Of a DNA stretch of 64,000 nt, positions 14,788-25,744 are shown piece after piece. The stretch is from Climacium dendroides (lineage: Eukaryota > Streptophyta > Bryopsida > Hypnales > Climaciaceae). Location of the stretch: assembly GCA_950106755.1 (NCBI GenBank), contig OX467083.1, positions 27,151,029-27,215,028 on the forward strand, given 5' to 3'. The notes under the pieces are model-generated. The model was not told the origin of the DNA. It was given only the letters and a program-made list of their open reading frames with translations, and did no database searches. A program made the position numbers and the translations under genes. Numbering within the stretch: the stretch's first letter is position 1; each line of letters begins with the position of its first letter.

Positions 14788-15024
14788 GGCCAGGGAGAAC
14801 TGACCTCCTCATTGCCCCGGCCAGGGTTAATTGTGAAAAAAAGCCCCCTATTTTGTTGCCATGATTTTTTATATTCGTACACTGCCCCTAGCTGATTTGG
14901 GGCCGCTGATTGCAAATCTGAATTCAGAATTTGCCAAAAAAATTCATCTCATTGCAAATAAAAAATTCCACAGCGTTTTCCCTGGGGTAAAATGGGGCAA
15001 TGAGGGGGTCAGTTCACCCTGGCC
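14788..15024. mobile_element. Mutator-like miniature element (MITE), 237 bp
   Basis: The ends form a terminal inverted repeat of about 30 bp. The left end starts GGCCAGGGAGAACTGACC and the right end, read inward, starts GGCCAGGGTGAACTGACC. Both continue with CTCATTGCCCC. The flanks carry AGTAAATTGG (14778-14787) on the left and AGTAATTGG (15025-15033) on the right, which fits a 9-10 bp target duplication with one indel. A target site of that length is typical of the Mutator superfamily. The interior has no coding capacity. A diverged relative in the opposite orientation lies at about 57441-57640. Confidence 0.7.
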
Positions 15025-15430
15025 AGTAATTGGCCATCCTTGAATGAGCCCCGTTATATTTAACTTATCTTCACCCCCTTTTCCAGCATGGCGGGGTTCC
15101 ACCCTTGCTTTTGCTTTTTCCGTTTCGTTTCCTCTTTATTCCATGTGGCCTTCACGCTCCGTTCAGCTGTTGGTTGGAAAAGGTTCGAAAAAGGCAAAAG
15201 AGTATGCTTAGAAAGACCGAAAAAGCACAGGCAGGCAGACTTGGATGAACGAATGAACTTCTGCAGTCTGTACTACTTATTTCTGCATCCATCACTTGAC
15301 AGCGGTCCTCTGTAATATCGCCACTTTAATATCGCCTCTTTAATATCGCCTTCTGTAATATAACATCCTCTATTCTCCCTCACCCCTGCTTCTCCTCATT
15401 CTCAGTGCATCCTCTCCAAATCTAGAATCC
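15025..15430. other. Spacer with TAATATCGCC mini-array
   Basis: Between the two members of the direct repeat lies unrecognised sequence. At about 15309-15358 there are four close copies of a word of the form TNTAATATCGCC (the last reads CTGTAATATAACA). The first and last carry the CTGTAATAT core seen in the hairpin array at 12660-12813. A 75-codon frame at 15088-15315 has no known motif. Confidence 0.5.
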
Positions 15431-15676
15431 ATCCATACCTTAAATCTGTCTGTTTGTTTTGTTTGTTACATTGAGATCTCTTGGACCATGCGTCACCTGC
15501 TTGCATTCTTAGTACCGTTAGAAAGCTCTTGGCAAAAAGGGGTGCACGGGCTTTGTTTTGTGGTGTTTGAACCTATAGTGAGAAATGTATTTAATTTTGA
15601 ATTTTCATGAACTAAAAGATTAGAAAATTACTTCTACTTTTGTTTTGATTGTGGCAACGGCACAGGACACACTAGT
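15431..15676. repeat. Right copy of a diverged direct repeat (about 250 bp)
   Basis: This is the partner of 14503-14764. It starts ATCCATACCTTAA and contains CATTGAGATCTCTTGG, ACCATGCGTCACC, GGCTTTGTTTTGTGGTG and GTGGCAACGGCACAG in the same order. Many substitutions separate the copies, so the duplication is old. Confidence 0.7.
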
Positions 15677-15689
15677 TTTTATGAAGAAT

Positions 15690-17411
15690 GAGAAGTTGTG
15701 GATAGAAAAGAAGAACCAATTATGACCCAAAAATCATGAAGGAGGTATGACACCCCTTTGGGAGGCAAGGAGAACGAGAGTGGAGAATTAAATACCAAAA
15801 TTTACCAAAATGTACAAAACATGTCGAATAGACAATGGACATACAAAACATGCAAAATGGACAATGGATGCACAAAACATGCCGAATGGATGATGGACAC
15901 ACAAAACATGCAAGTGGCATGCAACGGATGATGAAGGTGTTGAATGCGTAGACCAAACTAGACAAAGTAGAATTCAAGGTGGAAAAAAAAATGCCTAAGT
16001 AGGTAGAAAGTGAGCTTTTAAGCAATGAATTTCTTTTTTAGCAAAATCTTCTTCAAGCCTATTCTTCATCTCTAGAGGTAAAAAATGGCCATTTTCAATC
16101 TTAAAAAAATAGGACTCCCACAAGCCATGGAGAGCCAACGAGAGAGTACCACGTTCCTATTATTTGAAGATTGAGAATGGGGAGAAGAAGGTGTTACATC
16201 CCCTAATCTTCAAAGAATGAGGACGTGACAATATTACCTTGAATTGTGAAAGGTTCATTTTCTAAAGATTGAAAAGTTTTTTCCTCCTCTAAAATAAAGA
16301 ATGGGCATAAAGATTGAAAAACCAAGATGATCGAAAAACTATGAGGAAAATTAACAAGTTGAGTCCATTCTCATTCTTCACACTATGAAAAGAAAAGTCA
16401 CTTTTGTTTCATGGATGAGGATTCCTATTGGCTCTTCTTTTCACTTTAGACCTACTCATGAATTATTCATAAAAGTTTCATTTTTAGAAAAGGTGTGACA
16501 ATCCCTAATGAATGCCTCAAAAGATTTGTCATGTCATTTGTATCATTTTCTTTTTTAACTTTCAAGGATTAAGTGGTTGTCAAGTGACTAATTGGAGATT
16601 TCAAATTAAGTTCAATTTTGAATGGATCTTTCTAAAGAAGCAATGATGCTAGCATGTGAGTATAGAAATGTAAGCATATGAGCCATTAGCCTAGGTATAA
16701 GTAGATATCCTACAACTATTGAAGGTGCTTATAACATATTTCTTTTGTCATACTGAAAACCTCCAAAAAATTTTATGGCAAGGGATTAACTCCATTTTTA
16801 GTCTTTATGCTAGTAACACATGCATTTAAACATCCAAAACCCATCCCCTAAATCTATGTAAAATCTCTAGCTTAAAAGCTATTGTTTTAGCATCCAAAAT
16901 CCTTCTAGAAAGTAGCATATTTGAATATAGCTTACAACTGTTGTCGATGCCCTTAGTGGACAGAAATCCTATCTTTTCAATTTTCAATTGATCTTGATTT
17001 GGATACTATATAAATTGGATTGCAAGAAATTGAGGCAAAATTTATCTAGATCCTCATTTACTTGTATGTAATTATAATATAGATATCATTGTGGATATAA
17101 AAACATTGTTTAGATTCCCATTCAATGGTACTGACTATGATCCTGGTTTGGTTATTGAACCACTCGTTATCCGGAATCCTTGATTGCTTAACTTGCTTTA
17201 ATCATTCAACACTAGCAAAACAGTCAAAATTAATCAATAGAGATTTTTAGTAGGATACAAACTATATCTAATTTGAAAGTTTTCAATGAGATAAAGGGAA
17301 TAAACACCTATAACGTAGGTATCTAAAACTTAGGTACCCTATAGTTATGGGAAGTCTTTATAATATAGACACTTATAATACCGATGTCTAGACTTTTAAA
17401 TTCATGTACTT
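15690..17411. other. AT-rich spacer; one member of an inverted repeat pair
   Basis: No gene is recognised. The segment of about 17290-17410, containing CACCTATAACGTAGGTATCT and ATAATATAGACACTTATAAT, is related in inverted orientation to about 25745-25860. A looser relation links 16640-16740 (GCTAGCATGTGAGTATAG, AGCCTAGG) with 25710-25760. Short internal repeats of the type ACAAAACATGC(A/C)AA occur near 15840-15920. Confidence 0.5.
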
Positions 17412-18137
17412 GTGATCCTAGGCTCACATATTAGCTCCTCTTGCCGGGTGATTGCCGGGTCAACTAGGCAGGCCATCGTGGGACCGCAGCCACTCACCAA
17501 CCACACCAACCACGTACACCGAAGATCAGATGCCGTCCCCTATCTGCTGAGGAACGGTGGCGATGCTCGAGTCAGTACGAACCAAGAGTTCACTCACGAG
17601 TCGCGACATTCCTTGCTGCCAGAGAAACTGAACGTCTAGCCAATCTGCAGCCAGTCCAAACTCCAACCTCCCCCACCTTTCAAAAATATCTTTGATCTTG
17701 TACGTCCGCTGCTTTAAGTACTTATCTTCCAGGCACTCGATCATCGGAGGCCTTGACTGAAGCCTACAGGACTGTAACTTACTAGCATAGGTCTCCAGCC
17801 CCAGTCAAGGCAGACCCTCCCGCGCCATAAGTAGTATCGAAATCCCAGCTTCTCTTTCTACGTACTGCGGAGACTCCTCCGATCCTTTCAGAAAGCACCG
17901 CCGATCCCCTGATTGAAGATTTTTGTTGTCCTCGCAGTCCTCGTGAACTAGACAACGAACTTCATTCAGCCACATTCTCTAGTATCTATCTCCGCCCCAT
18001 CTTGGAGCTAGGGTTCCGCTTGGCATGGTCGATCTGTTGGGCAATCACGGAATTGATTGATTGAACCTCCAGATGTGCGGCAGTACAGTTCCGTTGAAAA
18101 GATCGATCAGGTACGTGCAGAGATCGATCGATCGATA

Positions 18138-18275
18138 TTTTCTTTTTTCTTTTGGGAAACAAATGATCATTGCCCGACGGAGAGGAAATTTACTGTACAG
18201 TACAAGCCTGCCACCCACAAGTGGCCTGGCTGGCAGGAAGCGGCGACCACGACCGACTCATGCAAAGCAAGAGTC
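18138..18275 (-). mobile_element. Short retroposon (SINE-like), copy 1
   Basis: Read on the minus strand, this roughly 138-bp unit has a hairpin (arms CCTGCCA 18207-18213 and TGGCAGG 18231-18237, loop containing CCACAAGTGGCC). A TTGTACTG-type link and TCATTTGTTTCC follow, and it ends in an A-rich GAAAAAAGAAAA tail. AGATCGATCGATCGATA (18121-18137) and AGATCGACCTTCGATA (18276-18291) flank it as an imperfect target duplication. Related copies are at 35793-35940 and 38269-38340. Confidence 0.65.
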
Positions 18276-18440
18276 AGATCGACCTTCGATAAGCTTACTG
18301 CATGAATGATCGGTTCATGCATTATCATATAACGTGGTTGAACTACTCCGTCGAGGTGTTTGTGGCTTTCAATTAGGAACTGAAATCGACACCGCTGCAT
18401 GCCAGGTGGTGGATTTGCTGGGCAGGTTTATCCGCGGCAG

Positions 18441-18471
18441 TGACACGTCAAGCGGAGAGCTTGACACGTGT
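18441..18471. promoter_or_regulatory. Pair of ACGT-core motifs (ABRE/G-box like)
   Basis: TGACACGTCA (18441-18450) and TGACACGTGT (18462-18471) are spaced 21 bp start to start, about two helical turns. ACGT cores with these flanks are known binding sites for plant bZIP factors. No gene start is confidently tied to them, so a regulatory role is inference. Confidence 0.4.
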
Positions 18472-19149
18472 AAAAAAACATTCAAGGTCTTGGAAAATGG
18501 TAGATTAATTAAAGAGGTAGGAGTCAAAGTTTGTGGGATGAGATTGAACTGCTTTGAATAAGGCAACTATTTTTTAGATAAAGGGAACTTAGAAAAAGGG
18601 AGGTGCTTATATAATTTTCTTTTTTTGAAACGAATGAATGAACATTCTACTCCATATCTATTGTCAATATGATTTTGATCCCACAATTTGTCACCTACTC
18701 CATATTTATTATTTTAAATGCATGCACATTGTCACAAACAAATTGTCGTCAAGATCTCACTGATTTGGATAGTCACATATTCATCTTTACATTTTTCCAT
18801 CCAAAACATATGGAAGCACTCTTGACTTTAAAATTCAATTTTTGACAAAACGAAGGAAAATATAAAATTGTATGTGTTTCTTAAACCCTAAAGGTCTACA
18901 CATCCAAAAAGTGGATGCACCTTCGTCAACCTTGATTGCAATATTTAAAATATTGATTTTTAGTATATGCTTTAAATTGAAAAGTTAGGGTATAACAAAT
19001 ATTGATTCTATTCCATTTCAAAACTTTGAAAAAAATTTAAAAACTGAATGAATTATTGCAATTGCAAGTTTCAAGTGTCAAAATTCAAATTACACAATAT
19101 TGTGTGTTTTTCACTCAAATTTTCTTCTTCTAAATTTTACTTGTTAAGT

Positions 19150-19838
19150 TTAACCTTTAAAGTCCCATTGTCCCTTTTCCCCCTTGGATTTTGGATAGAT
19201 TCTTATAATCTCAATATCTGTCATAATGTTTTGAAGCTTTTGTGAAAATATGAAAACACATTAGCTTATGGGAATATTAGTTTTATTTCGATCAATGCCC
19301 AAGAGCAAAAATTATGTCAAAATAAGCCCAAATTTTAGTAACAAGTAGAAAAAACCTATACAAAAATTTAATGTAATTTTTTTTAGATTCTCGTAGATTG
19401 CATTTTTATCTACATGGGAATTTTTGATTCATTCTATTTGGTTTAGTGATATAAAAGTTATGGACAATCTTATTTTTCAAACACTTAAAGTATATTGAAA
19501 AAATAACTTCTAGATTTCATTTATGAATTCAATCTTCATAATTTTTCCAAAAAAAAGGGTTTCACAAGGTTAAGATCTCTTGCTAGAAGAATCTCATCAT
19601 TGAGATTGGTGTGTTTTATTTCTATCTTAGAATTATTAATAGTTTAGATTTCTCTTCAATCTTGAACCTAATTCTATTTAATAAATTTTTAATGAGTGAA
19701 AATTATATAAATTTGTTTTGAATTTTTTTCCAAATATCTCAACTCAATCCTTCAACATAAAAATTTAGAAATTCAAAATCAACAGTACATAATTTTAAGT
19801 TAAAGAGCTTCAAAGTCAAAAAATATAGTCAAGCACTT
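19150..19838. repeat. TTAA-family dispersed repeat, left part
   Basis: The copy starts TTAACCTTTAAAGTCCC and runs parallel for about 0.65 kb with 40686-41300. Shared landmarks in order are GTCCC(C/T)TT, a TCCTATAACCTCAA-like block, TTTATTTC(A/G)ATCAATRCCCAA, GATTCATTC(C/T)ATTTGG and CAATCTTGAACCTA. It breaks off before 19850, where CACTA-like subterminal sequence begins. No coding capacity is seen. Confidence 0.75.
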
Positions 19839-19849
19839 GCTTGAGTTAC

Positions 19850-20584
19850 ATTTTACAATATATATTGGCCAAAATATAATTAGTTATAGTCATATAATGC
19901 TCATACTTATGTGTGTCAAAATGTAACCTTACACATTCCAAAATATGACTATAATCAGTTATAAAATTACTAATGACATTCACATTAACTACCATATCAA
20001 CCAAAAATATGATTCACAAGAGTCATATTTCACATTAGCAAAGAATATAATTCACAAGAGTCATATTCATATTCCACATCATTCAAAAATATGACTCATG
20101 AGAGTTATTTTCCACATAGCAAAAAATATGATTCATAAGAGTGATATTCCACAATTCACATCAACAAAAAAATGACTCATCACAATCATATTCCACATCA
20201 ACCAAAATATAACTCATTGTAGTCATATTCCATGTCAACCAAAACATGACTCACCACAATCATATTTCATGTTAACCAAAAATATAACTAAACGGAGTCA
20301 TATGCCACGTAAGATTTTTTTCCGAGTAGCTAAAAAAAGTCAATCCCCCAAAGATAGTCAACGTGTATGCCACGTTGGCATACTACGGTTAAATATGGGT
20401 ATTTATATCCCTCAACCCATATGATTGCAACTATGACTGATGTTTGAAGCGATTGCTTCTAAATTACTAGAATCAATCATATTCCAAGTCATCTACAGTG
20501 ATTTTTGCGTATGTCATATTTTTTGATTTTACGACTCATTGCAGTTATATTTTGCAGTCATAAAACACTACTTTTGTTGTAGTG
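19850..20584. mobile_element. CACTA-like element fragment, right end
   Basis: The right edge at 20584, read inward, begins CACTACAACAAAAGTAGTG, a typical CACTA-superfamily terminus. Inside it, at about 19980-20310, lie eight to nine degenerate units of about 40 bp. Each contains ATATGACTCA followed by AGTCATATTCCACAT and CAACCAAAA. Arrays of short subterminal repeats are a hallmark of CACTA elements, where they bind transposase. I could not find the left end, so the element is probably truncated. Confidence 0.65.
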
Positions 20585-20589
20585 ATAAC

Positions 20590-22190
20590 TAGAACTGTCA
20601 GTGGTCCAATCAACTTGGATTTTGTTGTTGATGTTCCGATTTGGATTGTGTTTTGCTGTCAGTAATTAGGGCTGCTATTTATTCCTAGTTGTGTATTTGT
20701 GTGCAATAGAGTGCCGATTTGGGATTTTGTATTTGTGTTTATTGTGTGCAGTTATTTTTGAGGTTCCTATTTGGCAATTTGCAATGCGTTTTTGAAGTTG
20801 CCATATTCAGATTGGTTGAAAAACCGTCTGGCTCGAGATTTTAAGAAGGTGTTCGCCAATTTGGAAGGCAACCATCGTTGAAGAGTGTCAAGTGCGAGTC
20901 CCAATCTCAAGTTGGTTGCATATTTGGTTTTCCATTTGTAGTTTGAGTATGGTTAAGTGATTGTGTTTGAATGTTATGGTTTTGTATGTGTGCGTGTCCG
21001 AATTGGTTGAGCAAATGGTTACAATGGTTGCTGTGAAGGTCCAATTTGGAGTATATGGAGTGGTAGAGCAAAAGGTTTAAGTTCCAAATTGGTGTGTCTG
21101 AGGAGCAATGTTGTGAAAATGACTACATGTCAAGAGTGTTTAAGTCCTATTTGGATTTGTGCATGGTGATGCTAGTCTATTTGGATGATGTAATGATGTT
21201 TATGGTGGAGATTTAGAAGAGCGTGGAACTAATTGGAAGCAAGAATTTTGCTATCCAAATTGGAATGGAGTGCTGATTGTAGAGAAGCTAGTTTGAGTAA
21301 TTCAGTTAGTGAAACGTTTTTTTGTAAATGGTGATATGTTACCAATTCAGCTCAATAAAATATAGATTAAAGCGAATTGGTGTATGATGTGGTAAAATAA
21401 CATGTATAGAGTTGTATGTATGTTGAATGTGTATGTTTTCAATTTGGGAGTTAGAACAACGGTGCTAATGTTGTCAAGTTGGAGGATGGCAGTCTGTAGG
21501 TTAATCCAAATTGGGAAGCTAATGACTAAATGCATGAGTTTAATGAATGTTTCGATTTGGTTTTAAAGTCTGTATGGGATTGCCTATGGGTGTTAATTCC
21601 TAATTGGGAATGGAGTAGTATTCAGTCCACTGAATCGGAATGAATTTCCAAAGGGAATATGGGAAAGTTTCGTAAATTCAATTAGGAAATTAACATATGT
21701 CATGGCTAAGAAGTTTGAGAGAAAACAGAATTATTTCAAATTGGATAAAAGGAGTGTAAAATCTATAATTGTTGTAGTTTGGTGAAGCTAAGTTCAAGAA
21801 TTAAAGAAGATAGACCAAGTTGGTGGGTTCGGGGGTTCCCAAAGTGGGAGACAAGATCAGTCCAAGTGGGAAGTTCAAGAGGTTGTTGTTCATATTTATA
21901 GCAAGTTGAGTTGGAAGTTCAAAGTTAGACTTGTGCTTGTCAAGTCCGATTTGGGTGAGAGATAAAAGATCCAAGTGTTGAAGATTTAAAAGAAGACTAT
22001 TTGGGATGATACTTAACCTTGGTGGTTATTAAGAATGGAGTGTCAATGAATTTAGTAATCAATTGGGTAATTGTGAGGAATAGATTAATACTAGTTGGAA
22101 GTATGTCTTCTTGGGTGTTTTATTCTCTAATTAGTTGTCCTTTTGTCGTTGTAGAAGCTAATTCTATTTAATTTAGCCTCCCTAGGAACG
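20590..22190. other. G+T-rich tract with recurring ATTTGG/AATTGG word
   Basis: The plus strand is rich in G and T. About thirty instances of a word of the form C(A/G/T)A(A/T)TTGG occur at spacings of mostly 30-70 bp, for example near 20640, 20707, 20859, 21040, 21082, 21257, 21438, 21507, 21947 and 21995. No frame over about 60 codons is open. The composition and the periodic word set it apart from both flanks. I do not recognise the element. It could be a degenerate tandem array or untranslated retroelement sequence. Confidence 0.5.
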
Positions 22191-22280
22191 AACTTTACTA
22201 TTGGTTGAGATATTTCCTAATAGTGTCTAAACTTATATACATGTTGAAAATGACATATCATGCAATAACTTTTTAACTGT

Positions 22281-22430
22281 GTAGTCAAAAGGTATGAAAA
22301 TTGTTGGACTTTAAAGCTACTCCTTGGACACATGTTTTATGAAAATTTCAAAAAGAAAAAGTAAAAACTTTATTCGTAATGAATTGTCTAAAATTGCTAA
22401 AAAAACGTAGTTTGGGCATTTAGGGGTTAA
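22281..22430. repeat. TTAA-family right terminus, second subfamily
   Basis: This segment aligns by eye with 13165-13321 and ends GGGCATTTAGGGGTTAA. Shared inner blocks include TATGAAAATTGTTG, AAAGCTACTCCT, CACATGTT and GAAAATTTCAAA. Confidence 0.7.
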
Positions 22431-22479
22431 TGGAATATGATTTTTGTTTCAATTGGTGTGTGGGATAAAAAATTATTCT

Positions 22480-23889
22480 ACAAAGTGTCCAAATAAAATA
22501 AAAACTAATATCAAAAAAATAAACTTGAAATAATTTTTTGAAAATAATTTTTTATAGATTGTATTTTGTTTATTTGGAAATCTTTCATTCATTCCATTTG
22601 GACAAGTAATATAAATTTTTTGAAGATTCTTCTTTTGTGGGCAATCTTAGCAAATTCTTAAAAAAATAATACATTATGTCTATTTTTAAATTAAACTTTC
22701 AATTCTTTTCAAAATAAACTCACCGTTGGCTGGATTAGTGTGTTTCAACTCAATCTTAGAGCTATCAACAATTTAGTATTTCCTTCTATCTTGCAACTCT
22801 TTTGATTTAAGAATTTTTTTAAATGAAAATTATAGGATGTTTTTGTTGAATTTTTTTTAAACCCTCAAATTAATTCCTAAATTTAAAAAAATCAATTGAC
22901 AATCTGTAGGACAAAATTTTTAAAATAAGAAAATTCAAAGCCTCATAATCTAGATATGATAGGAGCAAAGAACTTATTTTTTTTACTTTAACAACTTTCA
23001 TCTTAACCCCTAAAATGACTAAGTTGAATCTTTTGCAAAAATGCTCATCAAATTTTGGTATTGTAACTCATAAAGTATGGCATACAATTATCCCTCCAAA
23101 AGCAAATTTTAGTCTTCAAATCACATTCTAAAAGGAGTCAAACTTTATTAACTGTGTCGAAGTAGTTTCAAGAAAAAACTCATTTTCTTCTAATTCCAAG
23201 TCCTATTATCTTTCAATCTGTGAAGTCAAAATTCTTGAATTGTTTTCTTTAAATTACAAATTTTTTTCTTTAAATTTTCACCTTGTGGATTTTAAATATA
23301 TTTTTTTCTCATTACAGAAAAAATCACCAAAAAATGACTATTGCCAATTCACTTAATGTCCTTGCATTGCAAGGTGATTTAGAGTAAGCTAAACTCCATA
23401 TTTGCTTCTAAAATTTTTCATGAATGACTCTAATATCATATGCTTAAGAATTGAAAAAAACTCATTTTCATATAAATTAAAAATTTTACTCCAAAAGGGT
23501 CCAAAGTCTATTGACCATGTTCCATAGGATCAAAAAAAAATTTATTTCCTCACTTCAACATTATAATCTTTCAATCCATGAGGTGAAATGGGCTACAATA
23601 TTTTTGATGCTCTAACAAAATAATTTACTTCAATTTTTTATAATTGAAGTTTCAAAAAGTTTTAATTTTCATTTTTGACAATGTCTCTTTGACCACCCTT
23701 GTCCTTTAAGGATTAAAATATGATCCAATCAAAGTTTTCAATTTTTTTAAAACATTCTCATACTAGTCTAGTGCAAGATCCTACGATTGGATGTACAAAA
23801 GAAACAAATGTTTAAAAATTTTATTGTTTCCATTGAAAATGTTAAGTGGTTCTTGATTAAAAAAAAAAACTTGGGACTTGAAGGGTTAA
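22480..23889. repeat. TTAA-family copy carrying a nested relative
   Basis: 22540-22880 follows the body of the complete copy at 40686-41601 (GATTCATTCCATTTGG-like, GGGCAATCTTAGCA, CTCAATCTTAGAGCTATC). 23780-23889 follows its right end (CAAGATCCTACGATTGG, then GGGACTTGAAGGGTTAA). The middle is about 700 bp longer than in the reference copy. The excess lies close to a unit with its own TTAA ends at 23003-23716, so one family member appears to sit inside another. Confidence 0.65.
23003..23716. mobile_element. TTAA-family element nested in a larger copy (714 bp)
   Basis: The left end is TTAACCCCTAAAATGAC. The right end, read inward, is TTAATCCTTAAAGGAC. It carries two copies of the family block ATTATAATCTTTCAATC (near 23208 and 23568). 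It has no open frame of note. Confidence 0.6.
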
Positions 23890-25744
23890 TCTTTATTTCT
23901 ACTTGTATTTCTTGAAATAATTTCATACTAGTTGGAATTTTTTGCTATATTTACTAATACATTTCACTCTTAGCCACCAAAAAAATAATAATGACAACTA
24001 CTCATAAAACAAAGTGAATCTTTTACAGTAACAGACAATTCATATTGTCATGTATTAAAAATACAAGATTGATATTTGAATACAATTTAAAAGCTAAATT
24101 TAAATTAGACATGATGTTTGATTACTTTGCAATGGATTTAGTACTTTAGAGGTTACTTCCTAAAAATCCTTGAAACCAAGTTGTGTCAATTTCATTGAAG
24201 GTTTAGTGAATAAATGCTAGTTATTAAAAAAAATTGGCACTTGAGGTCATGGCACCTCAATTGCTACTTCAGAGTGATAACCAATGTAATTATAGTAGTA
24301 TTAGGTGTGTAAGTCTTCCACAAAGTAGAATCAAGTTCTAATTTTTGGTATTGTAATCTTCAAATCAAGCATTTGCATCATACTCAAATTAATTAAACAA
24401 AGTTTGACATACTTCAAGCATTTGCATCATACTCAAATTAATTAAACAAAGTTTGACATACTTCAAACATTTGCATCATACTCAAATTAATTAAACAAAG
24501 TTTGACATACTTCAAACATTTGCATCATACTCAAATTAATTAAACAAATTTTGACATACTTCAAACATTTGCATCATATTAGAATTTTGAAGTTGAAAGA
24601 CACCCATTGAGATACATTGTAAAAAACAAACACTTTATACTTCAATTACATAATCTTACGAACAATAAAGAGTTTGAAATTGAAATTTTATATGTATGTT
24701 CTATATGAAGTTGAAATTACCCCCTAAAGTTTCTTCACTATGTTTTCAACAAAAATACTCCAAAATTGCCATTTCTAGTACAAGTACCAAAATTTGAAAA
24801 AAACTTTTTGACACATGTATCTGTAGGATCTTGTAGTATGTTGACCTCAATATGTGTGGTAAAAATTTCAGAAATTACTACATATATATACATATATATG
24901 TAAAAATCTTTGAATCATTTAGTTTTGATTAATATCATTTATTACTAGATTATTTGTTATTGTATTTTGACCTTTCAAACATAGGCACTCCCAACATAGA
25001 CAATGTTAGCTATAAATTTTGGTTCAAGTTCTAAATATTCATCTACAATCCTAAATCAAAATATCTAATTGACATCGAAGTTTTCTAGAAATCTAGGTTG
25101 AGCTAGAAAACTCAAGCAAAGAAGAGAATTAGCATCAAGAACCTCCTTTTGTCACCATTCCAAGTCAAGGTTTAATTAATTGTATGCGGTCTCAAAATTG
25201 TCATTCAAATTCAACTAATTGTTTCTTGAGGCCTACATAAATTTCAATTCACATAGGATAGGCTTTGGTTGAGTTTGGTTTTCAACTTTTATGTACAAGG
25301 CTTGTTTATGAATATGTAATAAATACATTGGTCTAAGTGGGCCTTTTCACAACTCAATTGCTTCTATAGAGAGGGTCATATTACTGCCATTTATTGCTAT
25401 AAATGTGACATCAGTTGAACAAAATTTCATGTATGTCAATCATAAGAATAAATGGTTTGAATTCTTCTCTTTCTCGTACATGGGTTCTTTCTTGCATTGC
25501 AACAATTGATTCAATCACAATCCACATTGCTTTTAATTAAACTCTTTTATAAGAGCTTTTGCATATATAATGTGGAAGTAGAATTCATAAATAATCTAGT
25601 ATATTTTGGACAAGGAAAGTCATAATTTTTTTTGGAAAGTTAAGTATCCATCTTCATATTTGCATCCAAAGCTAAAAGCACTACTGAGTTTTAAAATCCC
25701 TAGATGAGAGTGGAATGCTAGCATGTGAATAAAAAATCTATAAT
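23890..25744. other. AT-rich spacer with repeat debris
   Basis: No gene is recognised. 24725-24890 (CCCCTAAAG..TTCACTATGTTT, CCATTTCTAGTACAAGTACC, GGATCTTGTAGTATG) is a reverse-orientation relative of the right end of the TTAA family and of 31391-31560. The 49-bp tandem array is listed separately. Confidence 0.5.
24366..24580. repeat. 49-bp tandem repeat, about 4.3 copies
   Basis: The word ATTTGCATCATACTCAAATT starts at 24371, 24420, 24469 and 24518 and, cut short, at 24567, an exact 49-bp period. Units differ by only one or two bases. They are contiguous without spacers, so this is a minisatellite and not a CRISPR array. Confidence 0.95.

Larger units (their letters stand above)
17412..18561. 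other. GC-richer island, possible gene remnant
   Basis: Composition resembles exon or promoter DNA, and the island starts sharply after AT-rich sequence. There is a small frame MVDLLGNHGID at about 18026. A plausible donor GATCAG/GTACGTG lies near 18109. A 75-codon frame runs 18334-18561 and a 72-codon frame lies on minus at 17744-17526. None matches a family I know. The inserted retroposon at 18138-18275 interrupts the island. It may be the 5' part of a gene, a pseudogene or a promoter region. Confidence 0.35.

Noticed and set aside
9749..20584. CACTACACC word at 9754 as the left end of the CACTA fragment at 20584
   Set aside because: It would imply a 10.8-kb element with no transposase and no matching subterminal array. 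The short match is probably chance.
24366..24580. Possible CRISPR array
   Set aside because: The units are contiguous with no unique spacers, and the genome is eukaryotic. It is a minisatellite.
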